Shown here: positions 52,101-59,945 of the stretch, piece by piece
How the letters are laid out: each line of letters starts with the position of its first letter
How positions within the stretch are numbered: the stretch's first letter is position 1
Source of the DNA: Nomia melanderi
Taxonomy: Eukaryota > Arthropoda > Insecta > Hymenoptera > Halictidae
Direction of reading: 5' to 3'
Assembly (NCBI RefSeq): GCF_051020985.1
Contig: NC_135010.1
Coordinates: forward strand, 8,182,001 to 8,246,000
Length of the DNA stretch: 64,000 nucleotides
Notes under the pieces: generated by a model
Told to the model about the DNA's origin: nothing
Database searches by the model: none
The model's input: the letters and a program-made list of their open reading frames with translations, nothing else
Program-made: the position numbers and the translations under genes

Positions 52101-55100
52101 AATCCTCAGCGCGAGTCTTACCCGCCATTACCCGGCAAAGGGTTGAAACGACGCGTCAGACGAAGTAGCTCGCATCAACCCCCGTCGACCCGGGTCCACC
52201 CCAGCTCGACTCAGGGGGCGAGCCTGGTTGCTCATTAATTTATCGGAGAAAATGACAAATTGCGAGGCCAAATGGCGCGAAAAGCTGAAACGCGCGGCGT
52301 GTAACAAAGCTCGCCCACCCCTGGCTCCGGGGGTGGATTAAAGATAGTTTCCAGCGGGCGGCGGTGGTCCCGCGACGGGGCCGTTTACGCTTGTTGGTAC
52401 GGGAAATACACAGGGCGGCTGCGAATCCCCGTAAATTCGGGAGCATCTCGTTTCATTGTTGCGCCCGTTGAATGGCGTAGAGGGCGAAGAAAGCGAACAG
52501 CCCGCGATTGCGCGCGCGCGCGCGCGCACGGCGAACAAATAGCGAGAATTACCATTCCGCGCGGAGGCCAGCTATTTTATAATTGCTATTTTAGCTGACT
52601 GCACGCTGGACCCGGTTTAATGATCGTTTTATGACGCCATTACAGTCTTCGGATACGCCTTTTGTGCCGCGCTAAGCCGCGGCGACAAAGGGACCCGGGA
52701 TTAAGCAATAAATTCCCGTCCCGCGGAATATTTGTAACGGATTGCAGGGCGCCGCGCCGCGCCGCACCGCGCGAAGAGGCACTCGTAAATAAAGATCCGC
52801 CGCGGAAAACGTAATTAAGAAGTTAATGCGGCGGTTGGCGCGAGACCGGCACTCTCTTAAGGGGTTGCGGACAAGTGGAACTGGCGGGCGCGAGGCAATG
52901 TTCGGGTATTTATTTCCTGGTTCGAGTTTATTTTATTCGGTAATTGTTTTCGTCGGTTCAGGGCGCTGGGTTTGAGCGGTAATTCTTGCGATGAACGGTT
53001 TTTTTAGAGTAATGGGGATTGTTTCTTTGGACGAGACGCGTCTCGAATGCTTTGTTTTAATGGTATGCTGGAATTGGATGTTTTCGGGGTTGACTTTGAT
53101 ATTTCTGGATTGAATTATTGTTTTATAATCAGTTCAATGAAGCCAAAGATTGCGAATGTTGTTCTTTTAACACTAACCGTACCGGGATTTCTAATTCTTA
53201 TTTTGTTCATTTAATTTTATATCAATTCCTATATTGTCCGATTAATTGGTTTTTCAATTTTCATTCTGCCTTTTGTTTGTGTTTAGATTAAAAAAATGGT
53301 ATCATCTAATTTATTTATATCTAATTTGTAACCAGTTATTTGACTAGTTACGGCAGGAAAAGTGCCGATATGGTTAGCGTTAGGATAAAATATAATTTTT
53401 TCATTTTCGTCAACGGTCCCCGAAAACGGCTTGGTCTTACAAGTAGCTCGCACAAAAAATCAGCAAGAGTGCAAAGAGTTACATTTTGTAGTGGACTATA
53501 GTTTATGTAATGAGTTTACGATTTATTTGTCTGGTGGACAATTGGTAACCCTTATCAGTGCTACCGACAATCTAATTATCAAGCACGGATACAAAATAAT
53601 TGCAACATTAAAATATGTATGAATGAATTTTCTATTTTTTGATATTATTTTATGTTTACTATTTTTATTAAATTTGAATAATTGAGTTTCCTCTTTGGAA
53701 TCAATAAAATATATTGAAGCAACTGGAAATCATTCTACGATATTCTTCGAGTGTTAAGGGTTGATAATAAAGTTGTTTGGAATCTAGTTAGGAAGAAGGT
53801 TAAAGACAGCGTTTTGGGTTTCAGAAATATCAGAAATGCCTGTAAAATTGACAAATATATCTTATATTTATTCTAATCGCGTTTTAAACCGAGAAATGTC
53901 TAAAACGAGGAGAATCTGTTTCAGTGATTGATTTTAAAGTCAAATGACGTAAATAGAACTGGCGCGTTGATGTAGAAATATTCAAAATAAAGTTTTCACT
54001 CAGAGGCGGTAAATGCCATGATAATAATAGCCAGTTAAAACGAGAAACTTTAAATCTTTTCAAATTCTAATTCGTCGCGAATTTACTTGACCGATTTCTC
54101 TATTAATATTCTGACATAGTCTCGCGAAAAATCCGAAAATCGATAGTCTCCGAAGCGAGGCTAAAAATGATCGCGTCTGCAATTAACACAAAAACTACCG
54201 AGCAGTTACATTCATCTTTTGAAATTCCTCTATAGAAACTCCAAGAGTGCATCTATTCAGACTTCAATTGGTTTTCAATTCAGTTCGTACATTGCTACAT
54301 CAGTTTCTTGAATAATTTCTCAGAGAAAAAAAAGAGAAAGAAAAAGGAGAAATCAGGAATGGATCATTTCGACCCTCCTGGTAGTTCTAGTGTTAAAGGA
54401 AACAGTGGTATCTTCGCCGAATGATCATATAATAACGCGATATCGCTTCGTTAACGCGCTGTAAACGTGACAGAAACGAGAAACATATTATTACGCGAAA
54501 AGTAAAGCGCGGGTGTGTGTTATCGCGTGTCATTAAGAACGAGCGGCTAGAGGGACTTTCAGAAATAGCACTTCAAGCCTTTTTTAACTTGTCGAGAAAC
54601 TTCGCGCGAAGAATACTTGACACACAAAATAAATGCACAATAAAGAATAGACGTGGTCGTTTATGCCAAGCGCGAGAGGGTTCGAATCGATAAAATACGA
54701 GCCACACAATCGGCGGGAACGTTAACGTCTGTGTGCATACACAGGATCAAGTATGGAAAAAGAATATACGCGAGGCAGCGTATAGATCATCGGCAAATGA
54801 ATTTCGATTAAAATATGCGGAGATAATAAAGCTCGTCGGTCCAGTTGAAACGTGGAATTCCGATGATGATGGACATTCTCCTCGTGAAATTCATTAACAG
54901 AATTTTGACGAGAAGTGCGTCAGCTGTCTGGCCCGAAATGGTTGAATTCCATCGATCCTCGTTTCCATCGGATCGCCAAGATCGCTTCGTTCGATTCAAC
55001 GCAGCAAAATTATTAAACTTGAAATTTGATATTAAATCTTGTATAAGAAATCAGTATATTAGACATAGAAATATAATTATTCTGTCCCCTTTTTTCGTAT

Positions 55101-58100
55101 TAATTGTAATTAATATTATCGATATTTCATTAAAAGGTGATGAACATTTATACTAAAAAGTACAGTCGAGCGCAGAGGGTTAAATTTCGAATTGACTTCG
55201 GTATTTCATAGGACCTTTGAAATCAATATATCAAACAGAGAAACACAAATATTCCACCCCTTTTGTCGCATTAATTTCACCTAATATTATCAATATTTCA
55301 TCAGAAAACATTATTTATGCTAAAAAATATAGTCGAGCACAAAGAGTTAAATTTCGAATTGACTTCGGTATTTCCTGAGACCTTTCAAATCAACGTATCA
55401 AACATAGAAATAAAAATATTCCACCCCTTTTATCGTATGAATTTCACCTAATATTATCAATATTTCATCAGAAAAGATTATTTATATTAAAAAATATAGT
55501 CGAGCACAAAGAGTTAAATTTCGAATTGACTCCGGTATTTCCTGAGACCTTTCAAATCAACGTATCAAACATAGAAATAAAAATATTCCACCCCTTTTAT
55601 CGTATGAATTTCACCTAATATTACCAATATTTCACCAAAAGACATTATTTATACTAAGATATATTGTCGAGCACAAAGGGTTAAGTTTCCAATAGACTTG
55701 CCCCGAAAGTCCGCAGGAGCCGCGAGGGGGAACAAATGCGTGGATAAAAGTCTCGTATACGAGCGACACGATATTTAAATGGGGCCGCGAAACGATAACG
55801 CACGACGGTGACTTCGTTCTCGTGGCGCGGAATGTTTCCAATTTCTCGGTTCGCGCGCGGTGTGTCGCGTTATGGGAATATACTTATGTCCGCGCGAATC
55901 GGGCCGCCCGCGCCGCGTATCAAATCGAGGGGGCGAGAAAGTTTCGCGCGATCCTCGATCTCGCCGTGATTCGAAAACTCGGATGGAAAAATTCCGTGGG
56001 ACGGCCAACTAGCCGCGACGATGTGTGCGCGATTCTACCGATCTGGATTTACAAAATTTATAACGCCGTTGTTCCCCGACAAACCGCGTGTGCGCGCTCA
56101 ACGGAACTTGGTTTCCCGAAGTAATATACGGAAGATTACCGATCGGCGTACACCGGATTTTTACGCTGGATTGAATGTTTTTAATAGAAAATCGCGGAAA
56201 ACCGAAGCGAAACGGAATTTCATTTTCGGCGTTAATAACTTGAGCGAGTTAAAAATAACGTAATACGGAATAATGTTCGGCGGGGTTCCGTCGTGTTCTT
56301 TTTTTTTCCGGGGGCTTTATAATTTATATATGCATGAAAATTCAGAGTGTACAGAGCGTATTTAATTTTCAATGAAGTAATCGCGAGCTTGTGGGAGAAT
56401 GTTGCGGTAAATTAATTAATTTTTCGTTTAATGTATTCTGTTCAGCGGTGAGAGCAGTTCGGAGGTTAGTTTTGATAAGAGTCTTTTTGAACGTCCTTCG
56501 CGTCCAATGACGGATTAACTAATGTAAAAGAGGTTGTCGCTGTACCGTGGATGCGCGGATGTTTTAATAAAAATGTAAATATAATAAGATAAATATGGCG
56601 TTCGTTATTACAACGGATATTTATTATGGAAATAAATATTGAAACGAATATGCAGCCCTTGCTTGGCTGAAACGGAAAAGTAATTTTTCATTATTTACCC
56701 TGTTTTTTTTTTATTTGCTTTGAATGTACATAGTATTATTCGATTGTTTTTAATCCTGTTACTGAGCCGTACCTTCTTCGTTAAAGTATAAAAACATGGA
56801 ACAACGGTAACTGTATTCATTGCAAATATTTTATAAATATGGGAAGATTTAAGGAAACCCTGTTATAAACGTGTATAAATTAAGGATGTCTTTCTCACGG
56901 TAAATAAAACTAAGAAACATAAATCGGCTGTCCAGAAAAAAGGGAAAATAAATATCTTTATTACGGTAAACAAACAAAAAAATTCAAGAAGATTATCAAA
57001 CAAACGAGGAAAAATATAAAATATCTTCTTTACGGTAAACAAAAATAAAAAATTCAAGAAGATTATCAAGTAAGTAAGAAATAGAAAATATAATGTTTCA
57101 CGCAATAACAGAAACTGAAAAAACGTAAGGAAACAGGTTATCAAGTGAACAAGAAAAAATGCAAAATACCTTTCTCGCAATAACAAAGAATTAAAAAACC
57201 CCAAGGAGCCAAGTTAACGAATACCTCGAAATCCCAACGAAACCCGTCGATCTTTTCACAAACGAACCCTCCGAAATCGCGATGCGCAGTCACGAATTCA
57301 TTCGGTTAATCCTTAATTCGTTCATCCTTTTGGTCCTCGTCGAAAACAGTCTGTCCGCGTTTCACCGTGGCGCGGGCCGTTCGAAAAATTACACGTCGAA
57401 ATTCCGGCGGTACACAGGAATATGGAATTTCCCTGGTTTCAGCGGGCGCGGGGCGGTGTTTTGATAAAACGCCGTGTTCCGGGCGTCCCGAAATTTTTTA
57501 ACTAACGCGCACAATACCTCGGGGGAAAAAGCGGAAGTGGACGGCGAGGCGAATCTTTCGCGCGCGTCCCGTTCTGCTTTTAATAAATCCGAAATTCCGG
57601 GTGAGGAACAGTCGTATAATCTTGTCCGTGCGCCGGGGGCGGGCCGGTAAGCCGCGGGGGTTGAAAAAGGAGCTCCTCGTTTTATCTGGCCGGAATGTTT
57701 CCAGTTTTCGCGGAGTGGGGTAAGGGTTCCCGTGTACGTTTTCGCCGTGTTTGTTCTCCGATGAATGCTTGCGGTAGTCGCTGGGATGTTTTACATGGAA
57801 GTCGAAACGATGGTAGGGGGGTGGGAAGTGGTCGCTGGGAGGAGACGGAAAGAGAGGGCAACGCAGGGAAAAGGGTGGAACGAAAACGGGCGGCTCGGAG
57901 AAGCTCTTACGGATCATAAAAGCGATGGGATACGACGAGAAAGGAGCGCGAGGATCCTCCTACCCGAAACCGGCTCTCGTTATTCCAGAAACGCGGGCTC
58001 GCGCACCGTCTGCACCGCCGATCGTTTGACTACACCGCGTCGGTCGCGCGAGTCCTACCCGATACGGCAACCCTTGTCTACAGTGTACTCGCGCGGCCGC

Positions 58101-58357
58101 CAGGAAAAAAGGAAGAAACTGAAAGGGGAACGGCGAGGAGAGATATCAAACGCGCACCGTTCGGGTACATATCGGCAAAATATTTGGCGCCAGACGCGAC
58201 TCGCGGGGCTGAAAGAATCCGGGACAATAGTGTCCCTCTTATGAATACATTACTCCGATATCGAAACGCGAGCGCGAATTGCCAGGCATGAAAGGAGAAT
58301 TTTTCATCGGACGAGGGGGCGGGAGACACCGGTGCACGGGGGTGCGAGTGAATCGTA

Positions 58358-58391
<34 letters not shown>

Positions 58392-58775
58392 GGGTGGACG
58401 ACGGAGAGAGAAAAAGAGACAGAGTACCGGTTATGTTGGCATATCCGGGAATCTTGAAAAGTTTTGCCTCCCTTTTCGTGGCCCGATACGTGTACACACG
58501 GCGGGCAGCTCACGTCAAAGCGGTGTTTCGAACATGCCTCGCATACTTCCGGCCCCTGTTACACCCCCCTCCCCACTCTTGCTGCTTCGACGTTCCTACT
58601 CTACAACGTGCCTGTATACCCGGTCGTCTCTTGTTCCGCAGAATTACCCTCTGAAGGGCCGTCGATACACGGGTTAAAGAGGAAATACCGGATTAACGAT
58701 ATGTTACGTTTGAACTGCACATCCGGACGGAGCAAACCCGCGGCCAATCTCACCTGGTACATCAACGACCGACAA
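25076..58775 (+). CDS. beat: Beaten path (beat) family Ig protein, partial gene model, exons 1-4
   Basis: The four exons join in frame to give 172 residues. Residues 1-17 form a signal peptide, 18-127 the first Ig domain, and 128-172 the start of the second Ig-like domain. Beat proteins are secreted or membrane-anchored neuronal Ig proteins of arthropods. Known members bind Sidestep-family receptors and guide motor axon defasciculation and target choice. Family marks seen are LYAVKWYKGGREFYRY, GRYSCEVSADAPSFHT and CTSGRSKPAANLTWYIND. Ig1 cysteines are C39 and C106, and C153 starts the second domain. Six N-glycosylation sequons (N33, N66, N78, N87, N152, N163) fit an extracellular protein. The rest of the second domain and any anchor must lie in exons past 64000, as no matching exon was seen before the edge. 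I cannot assign the beat subgroup (I to VII) safely. Confidence 0.9.
25358..25384. repeat. Perfect inverted repeat (hairpin)
   Basis: ATCCTGCGTTC and its exact complement flank a 5-nt loop: 11-bp stem, about 245 nt into intron 1. The stem is too short for a typical microRNA precursor; its meaning is unknown. Confidence 0.7.
26458..26530. repeat. CT-rich simple repeat
   Basis: Polypyrimidine run dominated by CTCTCT and TTTTT in intron 1. The Ser/Leu-rich frames here are artefacts. Confidence 0.8.
28355..28436. repeat. Short tandem repeat, unit about 26-30 bp
   Basis: Three diverged units, each starting CGGAAGC or CGAAGC and ending near GGAGC.TTACG or GGAGCGTCACG, lie head to tail within intron 1. 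Confidence 0.55.
29715..30170. repeat. Pyrimidine-rich tract
   Basis: A long C/T-rich stretch with CTTTTT and CCTCTTT runs in intron 1. The Phe/Ser/Leu-rich frames in it follow from composition, not from a gene. Confidence 0.6.
33438..33904 (+). mobile_element. TTAA MITE, family B, interrupted by a family A MITE
   Basis: The termini are inverted copies: TTAACACTAGAACTACC at the left, GGTAGTTCTAGTGTTAA at the right. Near the left end is the small palindrome GGTCAAAATGACC. Without the insert at 33631-33881 it is about 216-220 bp, the size of the other family B copies. Confidence 0.85.
33631..33881 (-). mobile_element. TTAA MITE, family A, nested inside family B
   Basis: About 250 bp bounded by TTAA on both sides. 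The right end GGCAAGGGGTTAA and left end TTAACCTTTTGGCC are imperfect inverted copies. Reversed, its interior aligns with 9850-10091 (GAGACTCGCGGTGAAGATTTT and a TAACAAATATATA block). The host element's sequence resumes directly on each side, as expected for insertion into TTAA. Confidence 0.85.
36083..36101. repeat. (CG)n run
   Basis: Alternating GCGC run in a GC-rich block; a similar run lies at 52509-52530. Confidence 0.8.
38690..39175. repeat. 67-bp tandem array, about seven copies
   Basis: The marker GATTTTGATAC begins at 38759, 38826, 38893 and 38960, exactly 67 bp apart, then recurs in diverged form at about 39028, 39090 and 39162. Each unit has TTATTTCTATAC.TTATTATTTGCTC and ATTATTATTATG parts. 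The central copies are nearly identical, a sign of recent unequal exchange or slippage. Very AT-rich, non-coding. Confidence 0.9.
40386..40567 (+). mobile_element. TTAA MITE, family D
   Basis: It starts TTAACACTAAACATACCG and its inverted right end reads GTAACCGACGGTACC. It has a GGTCAAATGACC palindrome near the left end, and the right part (CAGTTACGGTAAGAA..) resembles 53341-53370. The right TTAA is decayed. Confidence 0.6.
40821..41072. mobile_element. TTAA MITE, family E
   Basis: Exact terminal inverted repeats: TTAACCAGTTAACTGTG at the left and its complement at the right, 17 bp with TTAA. Length 252 bp, non-coding, just upstream of exon 2. Confidence 0.85.
41501..41709 (+). CDS. beat: beat-like exon 2: first half of Ig domain 1
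   Basis: The acceptor TCTGTTGCAG ends at 41500 and the donor GTGAGC starts at 41710. The exon enters in phase 1 and leaves in phase 0, giving residues 13-82. It completes the signal peptide (GICSG) and encodes the first Ig domain up to NLTVK: LREVRMQIPTAVKKG, then B-strand Cys39 in ILNCWYD, and the C-strand block LYAVKWYKGGREFYRY with its Trp53. VKWYKG.REFYRY followed by P..K.FP is a strong beat signature. Sequons lie at N33, N66 and N78. The frame stays open beyond the donor through CT-rich sequence, but that extension is low-complexity Ser/Leu and intronic. Confidence 0.93.
41725..42160. repeat. CT-rich low-complexity tract next to exon 2
   Basis: About 430 bp dominated by CTCTCT, CTTTCT and TCTCAT words, including an imperfect internal repeat (CTCATTGCCTCTCATAT at about 41940 and 41981). 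It begins within about 20 nt of the exon 2 donor and would give a polypyrimidine RNA tract. Confidence 0.85.
43211..43423 (-). mobile_element. TTAA MITE, family G
   Basis: The right end reads CGTCCGCAAAGGGTTAA. Reversed, it starts TTAACCCTTTGCGGACGA, like 47614-47819. The left end TTAACCCTTTGGAG is a shorter inverted match. 213 bp, non-coding. Confidence 0.75.
43895..44318. mobile_element. Composite TTAA element with three recognisable ends
   Basis: The left end has CCCTTTGCACTC and CTCTCAGTCGAC. An inverted copy of that end (GTCGAATGACTGAGAGTCG...GGGTTAA) finishes at 44155. A second right end (GGAGTGTAAAGAGTTAA) finishes at 44318 after TTTCCAGTGAAAATCTT, as in 63535-63780. It may be one element with an inverted partial copy inside, or two overlapping insertions. 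Confidence 0.7.
45717..45768. repeat. (AAC)n / (CAG)n microsatellite
   Basis: About nine AAC repeats grading into CAACAG repeats. The poly-Asn frame across it has no other protein-like context. Confidence 0.9.
46875..47116. mobile_element. TTAA MITE, CTTTTAG ends
   Basis: The left end is TTAACCTTTTAGTTAC and the inverted right end TTAATCTTTTAGCTAC, 14 of 16 matching, with TTAA at both borders. 242 bp, non-coding. A further TTAA junction, possibly another element's edge, lies at 46641. Confidence 0.7.
47614..47819 (+). mobile_element. TTAA MITE, family G
   Basis: It starts TTAACTCGTTGCGGACGA and its inverted right end reads TTAACCATTTGCGGACGA. The interior (CCATATTT.GAA near the left) aligns with the reverse of 43211-43423. 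206 bp, non-coding. Confidence 0.8.
50345..50480 (+). CDS. beat: beat-like exon 3: second half of Ig domain 1
   Basis: The acceptor CTTGTTCCAG ends at 50344 and the donor GTAAGG starts at 50481. It enters in phase 0 and leaves in phase 1, giving residues 83-127. It encodes KTESNATQVTLTNLQLD and then AAGRYSCEVSADAPSFHT, the most typical beat motif. Here D99, G102 and Y104 form the usual D.G.Y corner and Cys106 closes the disulphide with Cys39. The exon ends with the G strand leading into the linker VVELP. A sequon lies at N87. The match to the family in both order and spacing makes this exon very secure despite its small size and the 8-kb introns on both sides. Confidence 0.95.
50589..50705. 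repeat. CT-rich microsatellite downstream of exon 3
   Basis: CTCTCT runs about 110-220 nt after the exon 3 donor. Frames through it give Ser/Leu-rich artefacts. Confidence 0.9.
51763..51982 (+). mobile_element. TTAA MITE, family B
   Basis: It starts TTAACGCTAAACCTACCGG, followed by GAGTCGAAATGATTCCTGA; the right TTAA is decayed to TTGA. The interior AAGAAATTGATTTATC.ATAC and AAATCAATTAAAGTCC matches 62493-62716. 220 bp. Confidence 0.75.
52120..52920. other. GC-rich intronic block, possible conserved non-coding element
   Basis: CpG-rich sequence with embedded AT motifs (ATTTTATAATTGC, TTTAATGATCG) and a CG run at 52509-52530. It is compatible with regulatory DNA, but nothing specific is identified. 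Confidence 0.3.
53167..53383 (+). mobile_element. TTAA MITE, family D
   Basis: It starts TTAACACTAACCGTACCGG and its inverted right end reads CTAACGCTAACCATATCGG. About 217 bp, sharing its right-hand ACTAGTTACGGCA block with the element at 40386. Confidence 0.7.
54183..54396 (-). mobile_element. TTAA MITE, family B
   Basis: The right end CTGGTAGTTCTAGTGTTAA is the family start in reverse; the left end TTAACACAAAAACTACCG is its partner. The GGATCATTTCGACCC segment is the reversed TIR-proximal block. 214 bp, non-coding. Confidence 0.85.
55000..55697. repeat. 167-bp tandem array, about four copies
   Basis: GTCGAGC begins at 55165, 55332, 55499 and 55666, exactly 167 bp apart. Copies two and three are almost identical, and a more diverged copy precedes 55165. 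Each unit contains GTCGAGCACAAAGAGTTAA, which resembles the CACTCG-family MITE end, then AATTGACTTCGGTATTTC and CCACCCCTTTT parts. AT-rich, non-coding. Confidence 0.9.
57282..57464 (+). CDS. Possible short secreted-peptide frame (very low confidence)
   Basis: A 60-codon frame starts MRSHEFIRLILNSFILLVL and passes a plausible signal cleavage site after SLSA. The remaining 38 or so residues are basic with aromatic residues and an RR pair. The layout resembles a small secreted peptide. However, it sits inside intron 3 of the beat-like gene in a block full of chance frames, and I recognise no family. Probably fortuitous. Confidence 0.1.
   Translation: MRSHEFIRLILNSFILLVLVENSLSAFHRGAGRSKNYTSKFRRYTGIWNFPGFSGRGAVF
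58360..58389. repeat. (GA)n microsatellite
   Basis: About 15 GA repeats, followed by purine-rich sequence, some 250 nt before exon 4. Confidence 0.95.
58642..58775 (+). CDS. beat: beat-like exon 4: start of Ig-like domain 2
   Basis: The acceptor TTGTTCCGCAG ends at 58641 and the donor GTACGG starts at 58776. It enters in phase 1 (completing Glu128) and leaves in phase 0, giving residues 128-172. It reads ELPSEGPSIHG, then KYRINDMLRLNC (Cys153) and CTSGRSKPAANLTWYIND with Trp166. This is the linker and first half of the second Ig-like domain of beat proteins; the partner cysteine should be in the next exon. Sequons lie at N152 and N163. The frame continues past the donor only into TG/TA-rich sequence, so the splice site is preferred. 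Confidence 0.93.
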
Positions 58776-58791
58776 GTACGGGTCTGGTATT

Positions 58792-58846
58792 TGTATATGT
58801 TTATATATATGTGTATATATGTGTGTGTATGTGTGTGAGATAGAGT
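58792..58846. repeat. TG/TA microsatellite next to exon 4
   Basis: Alternating TATA and TGTG repeats start within 20 nt of the exon 4 donor. In RNA this would be UG-rich. Confidence 0.9.
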
Positions 58847-59817
58847 GTTTGCGAGCATGTGTGCAAACGCCGGAACGAAGTCCGTGAATTCCGCCGGTTC
58901 CCGCAAGACGCAGCCGAACCCCTTCCTTCCCGCGACCCCTTTTCGTGGCTGTTTCAACAACTCGCTGAATGATGGAGCCTTGTATTATACGCCGATGGGA
59001 AGTCGGCCGGCTATTTACGAGCTGCAACGACTTAGGGGCAAGAGAAATCGTCTGCTCGCTCCACTTAGCACTCTTTAACGCGTCGACCGGTGAATCGACG
59101 CTCGTCACGTTACTCGTAAAATCGAATCTTAGTTTCGCGGCGGAGAGGATTGAACTGCGGGGATTTTTCGTGGTGGTTGATCCGTCGGTGTTGCGTGTCG
59201 AAGATCGGATATTCGGTTTGTCGCACGTGGGAAAATTCTGTTTTACGTTTGCGAAGTTTGACTGGATCCGGGGGACACGGTGGTTAATGAGTGATGAGTT
59301 AATAGCAGGATTATATTTGGGTAATTGAGCCAGTCATCCGGGAAAGAGATGAATTCTAGAAAATGAGGGGCACTTTGATAAGATCGTGAGACTCGCGTGG
59401 AGTAGGAATTAAATATTTTAGCACTGAAATTAGAGGGCATTTGGAAAGTAGAGGTAATCGAGACTCGTGGTTAAATTATTCTAGTCGTAGTTATTTCGTG
59501 AATAATGTATTATGTCTCACTTTGTTACAGTTTCCTTCGTTTGTGTTTCCCGTTGCGCGATTCGGTTAATATCGAGAATGTTCCAAAATAGCGGCGTCAC
59601 TATCGCTGCAGGCTGTGAATAGAGCATCGCGGCCAGTCGATTCCCTTTGCTGCTGCGCTGTTTCAGCTTATAGGTAGCCGGCCAACTTCCCATCTGCCTA
59701 TGATACTTTGGCGGGTATGGTTATTAGGTGTGCTCGCCGAGTAATCCGATGCGCACGATGAATCCGCCGGCGCGCCGGAAGTAAGGAGTCCGCGATAGTT
59801 CGGGCACAGCCGACGGC

Positions 59818-59945
59818 AAAAGTGTTCATTTAAATGATGCAGCCTTTGTTCGCCCTTCGTGGGTTGCTTACGCGTTGCTCCTGGCGGAAGTGTTCATTTG
59901 GATGATGCGTTTTCGTTTGGGCCTTTTTGAGTTACGTTTCAGCGT
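59818..59945. repeat. Two-copy tandem repeat, unit about 68 bp
   Basis: AAGTGTTCATTTAAATGATGC (near 59820) recurs as AAGTGTTCATTTGGATGATGC 68 bp later, and each is followed by a TTCG...GTTACG-like tail. Confidence 0.6.

Larger units (their letters stand above)
50481..58641 (+). other. Intron 3 of the beat-like gene (8.2 kb)
   Basis: It starts GTAAGG and ends TTGTTCCGCAG. It holds a (CT)n tract soon after the donor, four MITEs or diverged copies, a GC-rich block at 52120-52920, a 167-bp tandem array, and a (GA)n run before exon 4. Frames in 57498-58244 overlap on both strands and are not credible genes. Confidence 0.75.

Noticed and set aside
53463..53765. Two MITE-like right ends (GAGTGCAAAGAGTTA and CGAGTGTTAAGGGTT)
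   Set aside because: No matching left end or consistent border could be found, so they are treated as remnants.
54661..54690. Possible tRNA B-box (GGTTCGAATCG)
   Set aside because: The box is imperfect and no cloverleaf or A-box could be built around it.
58279..59328. Frames overlapping exon 4 and its flanks
   Set aside because: They cross the GA and TG repeats or are shadows of exon 4; only 58642-58775 has splice borders and family motifs.
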